The translations under genes and the position numbers were made by a program. 64,000 bases of DNA, taken from Sinohyriopsis cumingii. Lineage: Eukaryota > Mollusca > Bivalvia > Unionida > Unionidae. Position 1 is the first letter of the stretch. The number at the start of each line of letters is the position of its first letter. Under the pieces are notes generated by a model. It had not been told where the DNA came from, did no database searches, and saw only the letters and a list, made by a program, of their open reading frames with translations. Shown here piece after piece: positions 1 through 11,887 of the stretch. The DNA is taken from assembly GCA_028554795.2 (NCBI GenBank), contig JAPYKE020000575.1, positions 58,412-122,411 of the forward strand, written 5' to 3'.

Positions 1-501
1 AAGTTCAAGGTCCATTTTGTAATAGAAATTTAGAATGTTTGAATGACTGATATTTTTTTTTTTTTATTGAATCTTATGTTCTTATATAAGGTCGCTGTCA
101 TCAAAATTATTTACTTCTATAAGTTCAGTCTGTATATTTGTTTTTCTTTTGTGTTCATATATATAATTAGAGAAGAAATATTTATTTAAAAACTAATATA
201 ATTGCTAATTGATTTTTTGGACAAAAAGTCTACTTTGGTATTATTGTGAATTCAATCAAATACATTTATGGATTCTATCATTTTGTGACTATCAGCACAT
301 TCAATATTGCAATTCATTTGAAACTCACAATACTTTGGGACTTGTGATAGAACGTTTTGGGATTTAGTTCACATTACTCTAAGGTCCTCTTAAAGTTTAA
401 CTTTGTAACTGAGAGAAATAAATTTATTTGTAAATTTTAATAAACTTGTTAGTTTCATTTCTTGATGATGTAATTAATATGATAATTCTGTACTCCAGAC
501 G

Positions 502-504
<3 letters not shown>
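1..504. other. Host intergenic DNA, no gene seen
   Basis: AT-rich sequence with no open frame of note and no recognisable RNA gene. Short T-rich and A-rich tracts only. Confidence 0.6.
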
Positions 505-506
<2 letters not shown>

Positions 507-582
<76 letters not shown>

Positions 583-601
583 GTGTGTGCGTGTGTGTGT
601 G
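507..601. repeat. (AT)n then (GT)n microsatellite
   Basis: About 70 bp of pure AT dinucleotide repeat, followed after a short gap by a TG tract up to about 601. Confidence 0.95.
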
Positions 602-639
602 ATTTTTGGATTTTTAACGTAGCTTTAACAATGTTTCAG

Positions 640-909
640 TCATATTGCTACGATGTCTGCATTGTGACAGTTTATAGTGGCGTCTAGCACTGGGGCATCA
701 TGTCGCAGGCATGTAGCATGATGTCCCACCCAGTCACATTATTCTGACACCAGTCCGACCAGTCCTAACACTAACCTCTTAATGCTAAGCGCCAAGCGAG
801 ACAGCTGCAAGTACCATTTTTATAAATCTTTGTTATCACTCAGCCGGGGCTCGAACCCGCGACCTCCCGTATCCGATGCAGACGCTCTAGCCACTAGGCC
901 TCTGGGCAG
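640..909 (-). repeat. tRNA-derived SINE, minus orientation
   Basis: Read on the minus strand, 909 to about 842 looks like a tRNA-type pol III promoter: an A-box-like TAGTGGCTAGAGCG and a B box GGTTCGAGCCC. The body that follows (about 780 down to 650) recurs on the plus strand at 35,140-35,292, so this is a dispersed family. The open frame across 782-1291 is not a gene. Confidence 0.7.
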
Positions 910-1544
910 TCTATTTATAAATGTAAATTTAACAGAGACAGGCCAATATTGTTTCAGTTCAAATATATTGTTCCATTGCAACCTGCCAAATATATATCAA
1001 CCGAACATCTGCATGGTTTATCTTCATCATGTTTCCGTACCGCCAACCGTTCACGCCTTAGAAAATATACAAGTATCCCCTAACACTGGGAACTATTGTA
1101 ACTCCGCCACCTTAGGCCAGCCAATGTATGCTTTCCAGGCACATTTGGCCAATATAACTGCACCACATTTGCCCCCATGGCGACATAAACGGTATCTGCC
1201 AAGTCCCTTCTTATTCATTCCTTTGTGTAATTTACCGGTTTCCTGTCGTAAATACTGTCACTGCATTCACACCACCAATGTACAGCACTAGATTTTAATA
1301 TGGACTATCTTAAGACAGGGACATTCGTTCGGTTTTGGCCTGAATTCACTACTAGTGAACCATGGCAACATGGAAACTCACTAACACTTCACTCCGTGAC
1401 GTTTGTTCCTAGTAATTGGCTAATTAATTCGGGCTAGGGATATCTTCATTGCGCCAAATTCCAATAATCACACAAGTAATCACACAAATCTGAGAATTCC
1501 TTAAAACGGGGCGTTATAACCAAATGCACATGCTCTAAATTTAT

Positions 1545-1545
<1 letters not shown>

Positions 1546-1640
<95 letters not shown>
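1546..1640. repeat. (TA)n microsatellite
   Basis: About 95 bp of pure TA repeat. It creates a spurious Ile/Tyr-repeat open frame on the minus strand. Confidence 0.95.
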
Positions 1641-1642
<2 letters not shown>

Positions 1643-1689
1643 ATGCAAATGATACGTGTCTTTCCCTTTTATTCAATTTTCTCTAAAAA

Positions 1690-4600
1690 ATGACACTAAA
1701 TAATTGTTTAGAACTATATATATTTTTGTGGATGGAAAATTGTTTGAAAAATTATCACAATCAATATGTTTTACATGTATGTATCATCTATCTTTATGCC
1801 TGCTTTTCTTTAAATAATGGATAAACCATAAATGCTTCACATATTAAGAAACCTTATCCACACGCTTTTCTGAAAACAGCTCTCGACGACTTGCCCCCAA
1901 AGAGGACAGTGTACGAAATTCCCGAAGGCTCGAACCCAAAGAGTACATGTGGCCTTACTTGTGAGACTTTTGTACTTCCAGAGACCACTCTTGTAGACCT
2001 ATTCGGAGGTTTTACGTCTCTTTGGTGAATGGTGTAAGGAGAATTGTGCATCCATTCATTGAAGTGCCAAACCCCCAATCTGCACGTTCTTAGTAGTATA
2101 TTAGAATGGTTTAGGTGCATCCTGTGTTAAACAGAGTAAACTAAGGTGTTATGTATATATAGTATGAATTGTTTGTTTGCTAGTTTTTTTTTATTTCATT
2201 GTATTCTACTGATAATGTAACACTGTAATCGAGTTCATTTTCTACCAGACCTGAATCATTTTTTGTTTTGTTTCGCAAACAACATGTTTGTCTCAATCAT
2301 TGTCTAGAACTTTGGAAATTCCCAATGAATTGCCAGGTCTACCTCTTGTTTACAACATTTCATATTATTGATTTAGCAATAGACTTCTAATTATAACTAA
2401 GATTTTATTTTGTAAACATTAAGAAGCTGTTATGTATATTTGATTTAATTTAATTGTTTGATGTTTTATTTTTTTAAATTTTATTCCATTACATGCTATC
2501 ATAATGTAATATTGTTTGATGGACTTGAATTTTTTTAAATAATTATGTTCAGTTCTGTTTGACCTGACTCTATTTTAAAATATTCATTGGCAAACACCTT
2601 ATAATAAAAATACTGTATTTAGTTTCTGACCTTGATTCAAAACGAGTGACAGTTTTAGTAAACAACTTTTTTATTTTTAAAAAATTCTTTCTCATAGACA
2701 GAATTATTAAGTTAAGTCAAGGCCATACCTGGATTATCTGATTTTTATCATGTAACAAACTTCCATTTCTAGAAGGTTGACACCCATCTGGGAATCGGTT
2801 TTGCGTCTTAGTTAGACCTATTACTGATGTATTGAGAAAGAATTGCCAGTCGTGCCTTAACACTTGAGACATGAATTTGTTTATGTTGTGTCCAGTTTGG
2901 GCTATTTTTTATATTTTCTTCAAATTATTTTGAATTCAAGTGATTCTTTTCTCTGGAAATAACATTGTTCTAAATTTTTGGATTATTTTGGGATTTAATT
3001 CGCAATAATGTATGTTCCTTTTTTTAAATTTTCACTTTGTATTGTAGAGAAATTATTGAATTTTAAAATGTTGTTGCTTCTCACACTTTTCTATTACTTA
3101 TTTGAAGACCCTAGAGTTGTAATAACGGATTATTGTAACATGGGGAAAATAACATTAGACCGTCATGTTGAAATAGTGTTTTGTGATCATAATCCAATTA
3201 TCTACTATCCATCGCCCGGTTATTTACTATCCAACATCCACACTATATCATCCATATGCCGTTTGGTATGACCACCACTCGTTGATATACTACTCGTATC
3301 AGCACCCATTTAGCTGCTATTTTTCATGACCAATACCCAGTTATTTCCTATCCAACGCCCAAAATGCACCATCAACATTACTTTGGAGTGACCAGAACTA
3401 AGTTATCTACTAACCAACAGACGCTAAATAATAAACACCTTTTGTGGTGTTTCGTCTTTCATTTAACGTCTGGTAGGGTAGATCATATATTTTTCTGAAC
3501 GGAATTTATATTGCTCGGACAACGTCAAATCAAAAGGATATATCTGTCTTTAAACATTTTGTATTGGAGAACAGTATTGTATCTAACACAAAAAATGCTT
3601 TGTGTAAGGTTTTGTGTGCATTTATATTAAAAGTTGGTAGGTCCATTGCTTTTTTAAAAAGAAAAAACTTACACAACATTGATTTTATGCATCATACATG
3701 GAGTATTTTATACATGCTATAAAGAACTATTTCTGTCTGTAAAACGCATATCACACATAAGCAAAGGTATGATACTTTCAAACGCTATACCGACACACAT
3801 ACTTATATGCCATCGCAAAAGATGGGTAAGGGTTTAAGGCTCAGTTTGTGTGGAAGACAAGTGCATACACAAAGATAAAACACATATAATGGGAATGATT
3901 GAATAACATCTGTTTCTCAAAGAATTGGCGGCTCTAGAAGAGAACCACTGGGTTTAGGAATAAAATTATGGACTTGGCTGCATCGGCTGCAACTCTTTTA
4001 CACCTTTTCCACATCAAAAAGTATACTCTTACTGTAGCAGTAGTAGCTGTAGTGGCATCTGTGTAGTGGATGGTTTAGGTGAAGGTCTCTGTCTCTTAGG
4101 TCTCTCCTCTCCAAATAAGTTCCTAACACCGCTAAAATATTCTGTAGCACATTATTAGTTTTGTTTTCACCATCTTCTTTCTGTTCAATGTTCAAAGTTT
4201 TCCTCTCCGGTCATTGTTCAAAGTTTTCCTCTTCAGTTTTTGATAACACATTACCTCTTTTTGTTGTTTAACAAATGTCTATTCTTTTGGGCGCTGCAAG
4301 AGAGAATCTAACATCCCTTACATGTCCGTTTAAAATTATCATAACCAGGCAATGATGGAGAAGGAGGTGAAGGTGGTTCTACCAGCAAAAGGTCTTGCTA
4401 GGAATATAAGAAATAGTATAAAGCCGAGTTGAAGTAATTCCCTCCCAGAGGAATACTCGCTTCAGCATCAGTAGTACTATCACTCCAAATGTAAGAAGCA
4501 TCTAAATATTCATATAAAAATATACCCATATTTTTCAACTTTCTCAACCATGTCAATCGTTTGCTATTGTCCCAGACGAATACAACGTTTTTCCTTGTAA

Positions 4601-4840
4601 AGTAACGAAGCGGTGCAGAGACAGTTGCTAAATCAAGAGGGAACATGCCATTGTAACGAAATCTATTACAAAATATTCTTCACTCACGTGTTTCAGCTCT
4701 CGCGTGCTCACAACTGATTCATATTGGACCATGGTTGATCCGTTACCACGTGCTGAAAAAATGCGGCTCATAAATATCAACTGTGAATTCAAATTTCTTG
4801 TAGTTAAAGTGAGGCGGTTTTACTTCTCGATTTCTACCAC
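1690..4840. other. Host DNA, no gene; contains an LTR-like repeat
   Basis: No convincing coding frame. The part around 2,426-2,990 shares its start (GTTATGTATATTTGATTTAA), the phrase TTTTCTTC-A-ATTATTT and a later TCTCTGGAAATA with the 0.9-kb insertion at 10,995-11,887, so it is a diverged copy of the same dispersed repeat. About 3,180-3,440 has loose repeats built on TTATTTACTATCCAAC. Confidence 0.5.
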
Positions 4841-4849
4841 TTTCGGCTG

Positions 4850-6735
4850 TCTTTCTTTCTGCTTATTTTGACTACTACCGTAAACATAATATCACCTAAA
4901 TGACGGGTGCCCCTTTACACTCCTTCAATATTTGTTGCATGGTTTTTTGATATATTTCAAGGGCACAATGTATGCCAAACATAATCATTTGTACTGATAC
5001 AAGCCCTTGCGCGTACTGAAACCAGTTATTTGACGTTTTTCAGAAAAAGTTCAAATTGGCGATATGTCTCATTTAATATCAAGTTTACTAAATACTTTGC
5101 TTTCACTAATGTATTGCATGATATCGTCTATCATTGTAATGGGGTGTCGTTCCCTCATCGCTGCCTCGGGTGCCCTCCTCATGTCGACACATAATCGTTT
5201 GTCATTATTTTACTTTGTAACACAAACCACTTGATATACCCATAAACTAGGTCCTCGGACCGTCTCAATAATTTCTGTATATTTTCCCCAGCTTATCTAG
5301 TTTCCTTTCTAGCTTGTCATGCATTTGGCACAAACACGCAACATTAATGGGATTACAGGTTTGGCTGTTCAATTGTTTTGGAAATTTTAACTGAAGGTCT
5401 TTAACCTACCCAATTCGCGAAATTAAATCTGGATATTTCTTCAGGTATCCCTCTGTTGAAATATAGTTCACAGGAAAGAAACCAAAGTTTCAATGCCATC
5501 TCGTGTCCCAAAAGCGGTTGCCCAGTTCATTCCATAACGATGAACTCCATTTGTGTGATCATTTTGTCAAGACATGTAATTATCGTTTTGAAAGTTCCTC
5601 TTGTCATAATAGGTTTGTTCCAGCAATAGGGGTAAAATAATTTTTTAAGTTTTCTGGACTGGTACATTATCACCTTAGATTTTAGACCTTCTCATGTTTT
5701 ACGGCCCATGACAGGTGGTTCTGGAATCAATTATAACCTGTAAGTCCAAACCTCCAACATTGATGATGATGATGATGATGATAATGATGATGATGACTAT
5801 TATAAAGATTCAAATGTCGCAGTTTTCACTCACATGAATGTTAAATTACATATTCATCACTGTCCGTACTGCCATGTAAATCATTCGCAAATAATGTAAT
5901 TCTCTAAGTTATAACATAAAGTTTAATACCGTATTAAATCCAATATAATCCTAAAAAGTTGACCTCGTCGCTATGTACACGAAGATTTATCCTTGTTTTA
6001 CACCTTCGTTCAAAATGTCGCACTCCCTTAAATTGTAAAATTTCTTTCCTCTAGCAGGGCAATTGAGATCCTTTGATTTACATCCTGCATAATAACATCA
6101 TCTGTGTCGGGTTTCTTTGCGTCTGAATTGGGGTCTCACGTATGTGGAGATTTCAACGACAGCTTATTCACGTGGGATTTTATTCCTTCCATTGATCTGG
6201 CTTATTTTTCTGAATCCTCCATAGCACGCACTATATCTCTCACTTTGTCTATTTTCAATTTTCCTCTTTAACGCATCGGAAAGGAACGTGCCAATCACTA
6301 GATCTCTAATGTATTCCTAGACTGTATCCCCCATAAGTTGCAGTCTTCTGCTTTATTTCTCAGCCTAGAAATGAATTGCTCAGTAGTTTCTGTCTCTAAC
6401 TGATGCTTACCCCTAACTATCTGTCTCTAATAGGGTACATTGCTCTGCAGTGTAAACCGTGTATCAAGTGTTTTCTTCACTTTTACGTGTGGGTCACCGT
6501 CCTCTTCCCCATTTCGTCCGGGGTAACAAAATACATCTTGGACGCTCGTACCTAACCATGTGCAATAACATGGCTCTTTTTGCTTTGAGCCAGTTATTCC
6601 TTTCACTTGAATACAAAGTTCAAAAGCCTGAATCCACGTGTCCACCTCGCAGATATACCATTTGTGTCAATCGAATAAAACCCCGGAATCGTGATGACAT
6701 CACATATTGCCATCTCATAACCATTGGGGATCAAT
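4850..6735 (-). mobile_element. Decayed Ty3/Gypsy-type LTR retrotransposon (gag and RT remnants)
   Basis: On the minus strand the sequence reads, in broken frames, first as a gag-like stretch (about 6,720-6,290: a TWIQAFELC phrase, a VQDVF phrase, then an FISRLRNKAEDC phrase). Then comes a reverse-transcriptase start (about 5,530-5,000), with a polypurine-rich linker, KRLCVDMRRA, HPITMIDDI, and a KVFSKLDIK stretch that carries the first catalytic Asp of RT. Gag followed by RT with these motifs is the order of Ty3/Gypsy elements. Several stops and frameshifts make it a pseudogene. Its LTRs were not identified, so the ends are approximate. Confidence 0.65.
5759..5798. repeat. (ATG/TGA)n microsatellite
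   Basis: Twelve or so GAT/TGA triplets, one interrupted. Confidence 0.9.
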
Positions 6736-6739
6736 AATT

Positions 6740-7905
6740 TATCAAATTTAGCATCAACATTAGGGGTCAGTTATTTATGAAATGTAGCACAACAGATAGT
6801 ACAGACTGGTTTGATTCCTTATTAAAGGGGCTCTACTTCATACATTTTCAAAACAATTACTTTGCTTTCATTACCTCTGTTTGATTAGAAATGTCAAAAG
6901 ATTTGAAAGCTTATGTTCAATCTAATAAGCCTAAAAATCGCGTTTGAAGACGGCCAAATTTTGCTACACTATTATGATCACGTGACAAATCAAAATAATA
7001 GTCAGTTACGACTGTATGGTCCTACATTAAGTAATAGAAAGAAGCAAAACCAACAAATTTTGTAAAACTTAACAAATAATATAATTATCTAAGTCATAAC
7101 ATGAAATTTAATATGAACTTACATTATTAAATATAATATAATCATAACAAGTTCTATCACAAGTACAATAGATTAGTGTTCCGAATAAATTCCAGAACCT
7201 CGACTGTGCTGATGTGACAGCAGTCTTGAATGTGCTAATGTGCCAACAGTCTTGATGTATCACTATAGCACTGCCAAGAATTCCTTTGAATACATTCACT
7301 ATAATGCCAGAATAATATTTTAGTCCTGAGTCAATGAGCAAAATTCCAGTGAATAATCCAAACAAATGTTTCCTCTTAAATTATATCTAAACACAACATT
7401 AAACACATCTGCAAACTAATATTAAAACATAGGCAATAATAATGAATTAATTCATCAACTCTCGACCTTATATAAACCCATGCGGCTCTACGTCGCAATA
7501 TTTCCCTACTCGATCCATGTCGCAATGCCTCATACGTGACTTATGTTACAATAGCACACATCGCAACAGAACCCACCTGACTGAACTATCCAAAGGAAAA
7601 TCACTCCAAACTTGTAACCTGGTTCATTATAACGATTGATTTTAAAACTTGTCAACACCGATTGATAGTTCATATAGGGGCTTTCTACAGATATGAACTT
7701 CTGAGAGAGTGACAAAGGTGAAGTTGTTTGCATTTGCAACATGTACACTATAAAATGTTTGCATACCTCTATGTCACTTTCATGTACAGTGGCTGAAATT
7801 CCTTTGGATACTATACTTGCGGAAATTGTACATAATCTAAGCAGACAGCTAACCAAAATGACTGCTCCCATATCCTAAAAAAAATTAGACAGAATTTGTC
7901 TAATG
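6740..7905. other. Host DNA, no gene seen
   Basis: Short open frames on both strands carry no family features. No repeat was recognised. Confidence 0.5.
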
Positions 7906-7911
7906 TACACT

Positions 7912-8550
7912 AGTAGTGAAGGGGAGCACTTTTCGGACAATGGGAATTGTATGTACAAAACCCACTGGGCACTTTCGCGGACAAGATTTATACGGACCCC
8001 GTGGGCACGTTTATGGACAAGATTTATACGGACAAAAGGTTGGGCCTGTATACCGACATGGGAAAGGTGCGTTTTTGTATAGGGTTAATATGAATGGAAC
8101 AGGCGAGGTGACGTCACGGAACTGGACATTGGCAACAATGTTGCAAGAGGCTGACCTCAATCGGGCCAAACAGCAAACAGTGAGAGCGGGTAAGTTCAAC
8201 TAGTTCAGCGGGTAGCGGATGGCGGGTAAGCTCAGCTAGTTCAGAGGGTAGCGGGTGGCGGGTAAGTTCAGCTAGTTCATAAACTATATGAAAAATAACG
8301 CTTGACGGGGTGGGACTGGCGGGATATCAATGGATAGACATGTATATAGACATCGGACACATACATAGATTTATGAACATAAAATTATCACACATAAAAT
8401 ATAAAATCGACTATAATGTTTTAGGCAAGAGAGTAAATGTTTTCGAGGCAAACATAAAATATAAAATCGTCTAAAGATTTTTTTAGGCAAGAGAGAAAAT
8501 CTTTTCGAGACAGTGGAGTGACCCTGATAAGGACTTTTGGGTTTCTTGTT
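7912..8550 (+). repeat. Element 1 left terminal inverted repeat
   Basis: It matches the complement of 24,455-25,049 with many substitutions and small indels. Inside are two copies of a GACAAGATTTATACGGAC phrase, about 2.5 copies of a 36-bp GGGTAAGTTCAGCTAGTTCA unit (8,190-8,275) and a palindromic CRE site TGACGTCA (8,109-8,116). The inner end includes the histone-like 3' signal of the outermost minus-strand gene. Confidence 0.85.
8519..8536 (-). terminator. Degenerate histone-type 3' stem-loop
   Basis: On the minus strand: AGTCCT, loop TATC, AGGGTC, then ACTCC and a CTCGAAAAGAT purine element about 13 bases on. The stem is partly decayed, but layout and spacing match the better copies at 9,655 and 55,593. 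It lies at the inner edge of the left TIR. Confidence 0.55.
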
Positions 8551-8779
8551 AACATCATTCCATTAGCATGGAGATCATCGCATAGGTCTTCTCTTCCTCA
8601 AACTTCTTTTGACCTCTGGATCGTAAATGAGGACTCTCTTCAGACAGTCATGTCTCTCCACCTATATCCTTCTTTTCCAAACGGTCGTATCCCAGATCTT
8701 GATTATTGTCCATGATGATCTGACATACATGGTTAAGTCCGTGCGGAACGCGTGTAGACGACTCAGAGATAGTCCACAT
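8540..8779 (-). pseudogene. Left-arm small gene of element 1, decayed
   Basis: The frame starts at an ATG at 8,779 and opens with MWTISESST, matching the start MWADVESST of the minus-strand gene at 54,554-54,784 in element 3. The nucleotide sequences align over most of their length, but this copy meets a stop (TGA) after about 43 codons near 8,650. It points outward and ends just before the histone-like 3' signal at the TIR edge. Function is unknown: no domain is visible in either copy. Confidence 0.5.
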
Positions 8780-9007
8780 CTTGTGACGAGAACAGGTGAA
8801 GGGAATGAAGTGAACCGCAGTTATTTAATGTGGAAGAGTGGACCAAAACGGATTAAGTTGTTTCACCAATGCTAACACGCGTTACAAAATTCAGTCACAG
8901 TGCGGAGTCTGTCTTAAAATCCGAAGAGAGCTGACTGTAACGTCACATTCCTATATGGATGCGCTAGCGTCTGTGCCCAGTGACTCAATGCCACATAGTT
9001 TTCAAAC

Positions 9008-9585
9008 ATGACGGAAACTAAGAATACGATGAATTGGGGTGCACCGGCCGTGGAGACGAGAAGCGATGGTATAGCAGCGGCTACCAAAGCCAACACGGGT
9101 CTACTTCCAGAAGAGCTCGATTTTACTTGGGATTTAGTGGATTTTCTCTCTTCGCAAAAATCTGTTCTGGTAACAGCACCTTCGCCCCTTCACCTTGGAA
9201 AAATGTTTGCAACAGCAGAAAGAAGCAGAACAATCTTTTCTCCTTCAACAGCAACAGCGAGACGAGGAAGAGGCAAGAAGAAGGAAAGGACAGGAAGAAA
9301 AAGCAGCACAGAAGAGACAAGGTTTAGGAGAGAAGGAGGACAGTGAAAGTCCAACAGTGACGGTACTCTTAGACATTTTAACAAGAGTTAAGGAGTCTGA
9401 AACAAACATATCAGACTTCTTTCTTACGACCGAAGAGATAAAAACCTTCCCGAGCCAAACAACACAACCCTGTTACTACGCCTGAGATACCAGCCCTAGT
9501 GATTTCTACCAAATCATCGACAGGAGCAAGTCCAGAAGTAGGAAATGGCAATGGCAAAAGCTAAAGGCAATTAAAGCTGATTGCT
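9008..9585 (+). pseudogene. Left-arm coiled-coil protein gene of element 1, broken
   Basis: The start MTETKNTM is shared with the gene at 55,008 in element 3. A conserved N-terminal block (about 9,008-9,165) is followed in a shifted frame by a Gln/Glu/Lys/Arg-rich stretch likely to form a coiled coil (about 9,195-9,345), and then a VTVLLDIL block and a serine-rich tail. At least one frameshift (near 9,190) and later stops break it. It is divergently oriented from the gene at 8,540-8,779 and ends about 70 bases before a good histone-like stem-loop. No enzymatic motif is visible; a DNA-binding or early regulatory role would be a guess. Confidence 0.6.
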
Positions 9586-9654
9586 TCCCGTTCCTGACTT
9601 TGTTTTTTTAGAAAACAAACACCCAATGTTTTTTTTAGAAAACAAACACCCAAC

Positions 9655-9694
9655 GGTCCTTTTCAGGGCCATCCACTTCTCTCGAAAAGAGATA
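9655..9694 (+). terminator. Histone-type 3' end signal (stem-loop plus purine element)
   Basis: GGTCCT, loop TTTC, AGGGCC (9,655-9,670; six pairs including one G-T), followed by ATCCA and then CTCGAAAAGAGATA at 9,681-9,694. This is the layout of replication-dependent histone mRNA 3' ends, in which SLBP binds the stem-loop and U7 snRNA pairs with the purine element. Confidence 0.75.
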
Positions 9695-9904
9695 CTATTC
9701 ATTTTGGAAAAATCAATTGAAACTAAAAATACCTTTTCTTACCAAATGATGTACGTGTATGAGTGCGTGAGTGTAGGTCCTTATTATAAAAAATAAAACA
9801 AAGAGACACGTTTTTCTTTCTGGTCTATTCTGGTTCAAGTTCACAATCCAATTCACAAAACAACACTTTGAAAAGTTCATACACTTCTTCTGTGCCTTTG
9901 TTCA

Positions 9905-10349
9905 CTCTCTTTGTTTTGAATTTCTTCACTGTCACAGTTTTTTCCTCTTCTTCCTTACTTTATTCTCGTGTTCCTTTTTTCTCTTTAGTCTCTGTCTGGA
10001 CGTGTCTAATTTCTTTCTTTTGGGAAGGTACCGCTTCTTCTTCTTACTGTTTGGGACCCTTCTCTTCCTCGTGCTCCTCTTGTTTCTTAGGGCAGTCTAA
10101 AGACCATTGTCCTTTCTCTTGACAATGATAACAGATATCTTGATATTTGTCTCTTCTGACACCTGTCTTGCTTTTTTGACGGTCTGGACATTCTGTAGCC
10201 CAATGCCCTTTCTTCTGGCGATATAGCATGTATCTTGACTTTTATCTCGAAAGGAGGGGATTAGTCCGTCCGCTTGTCTGAAGAAAACATTCGATTAACA
10301 CCTCGCAAAGCTCTAATCAGAAGTTCTATTTGTGTTGGCTCTTTCATCG
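9905..10349 (-). pseudogene. Double CCHC zinc-knuckle protein, element 1 copy, broken
   Basis: Homologue of the gene at 55,846-56,288. The ATG at 10,349 opens an N-terminal region containing LIRALRGV, as in element 3. The first knuckle (GHWATEC) is damaged by a frame change and the second (CYHCQEKGQWSLDC) still has the CX2CX4 spacing but with His replaced by Gln. The tail is rich in Lys and Glu. CCHC knuckles bind single-stranded nucleic acid in retroviral Gag and cellular proteins, so a nucleic-acid chaperone role is plausible. It is divergent from the PolB fragment. Confidence 0.6.
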
Positions 10350-10994
10350 TTCTGATAGGTAAGAGAGTGAAATGAAGACTGGAAGGGAAGGCACTGACCA
10401 TTTATATAGGAAAGACACTGTTCTGACATTGATATAGGAACCCATAGCGTTTAAAATGTTGTCATTTGACTTTTTGCAGTCACGATGAAACGATCACATC
10501 AGTTCTTAGAAAAAGGAGAAGAAAGTAAGAGACAGAAACATTAACCTACCGCCTCGCACAGTAGCTGAAGTCTTGGCTCAAATTCATGCCAGCGATTTTG
10601 AAGATGACATGATTGAGCCTGAATCCAGATCTAGAGAGTATACACCAAACCAAAATCCACAACCACTAGTAAACCCTAAAATGTACTACCACATTCGAGA
10701 GAGGGAAAAGCGTACCTCTAGAAAATTTAGAACCACGGCCTATACGTACACGGTGAAGTTATAAAGATTTCGAGTCTGACGTACCGTTGGAGAATGCAGA
10801 AGAGTTCATCACCGATGTGTGGGATTCAATGTCAAACCAAAAAAGACGATTGTTTGAGACTTTCCCTTTATCACGACAGTCTGAAGTCGCCCGTTTTTGA
10901 ATCGAGTTTAGCAGCCCATCAGAATTATACCTTCAAAGTCATCGACAAGGTTCAACACGTGCAGCAATCTAACGACAAGTTTCACATCACCGAT

Positions 10995-11379
10995 TGTTAC
11001 GTATATTTGATTTAATTTATGTTTGATTCAAGTTGTGTTTGATTTGATTTGAGTGTTTGTGAGGTTTGGGGTCTTTTTATTTCTTTACATGTCAATGTAA
11101 TGTAATTTTGTTTACTAGGAATTTGATATTTTCCAGAAAATTCAGTTTGACCTAAGTTTTCCTTAGAAACCTAGTATTAGAAATACTTGTTTCCATTTTT
11201 GACAATGTTCCTGGCCTTGATTAAGGGTCAAGTAAACAACCTTTTCTGGAGTAAAATGATTGGTTGTTGTCAAGGACACACATGAGCTATGTGACTTTTA
11301 CATATAAACATGATCACTTGATCCTCTATTTCGCAATTAGAAATTTCCAAATTGCGAAATGCTTAGTATTAATAGTGAT

Positions 11380-11423
<44 letters not shown>

Positions 11424-11887
11424 TTTTAGTTGTTGATTTATTTGTTAATTTTCTTCAGATTATTTGGACTCTACAAGATTAATTCGTTTCTCTGGAAATA
11501 TTATTATATTCGTACAGAATTCTTGAACAAGGACATTTCTTGAAAATTTTATTTGGATTTCCAAAACCGGAGGATAAATTATTGTGTTTGCACAAGGAAC
11601 TGTAGACTTCAACACAGTACAGGCTACAGCATACGTCATCGCTTTCCATCGTGGATTCTTCGTCTGGACTCGAACTTGAAATCATTAGAACATTTCAATA
11701 TTAAGACTTCAAAAATTTTATTCGTGGATTATTATTGTATTATTTTTGGATTTGATTCTGGAAACCGTATGTTCTCATATTTTTTCATTTTCCAGGGAAA
11801 TAAATTATTTGTTATATTTTTCAAATCTTGTTGTTTTAGCTCTTTCTTTTGTTACTGTTTATTCGAACCTAAACACGTAACATAAGA
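10995..11887. mobile_element. 0.9-kb insertion in PolB, possible solo LTR
   Basis: The PolB alignment with element 3 is continuous on both sides, so this is an insertion. It opens TGTTACGTATATTTG and, close to its right edge, ends with ACACGTAACA, an LTR-like TG...CA inverted end. CGAT stands at both borders (10,991-10,994 and 11,888-11,891). It has no coding capacity of its own. A diverged relative lies near 2,426-2,990. The 3' boundary is off by about five bases from a perfect LTR model, so the class is not certain. Confidence 0.55.
11386..11420. repeat. (GA)n microsatellite
   Basis: About 17 GA repeats inside the 10,995-11,887 insertion. Confidence 0.9.

Noticed and set aside
782..1291. 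169-codon open frame with Cys/Pro-rich sequence
   Set aside because: It begins inside a tRNA-derived SINE and shows no domain or homologous copy.
1446..1676. Open frame of Ile-Tyr repeats
   Set aside because: Translation of a (TA)n microsatellite.
7916..8203. 95-codon frame with GQDLYG repeats in the left TIR
   Set aside because: It comes from TIR subrepeats; the right TIR copy does not keep the frame.
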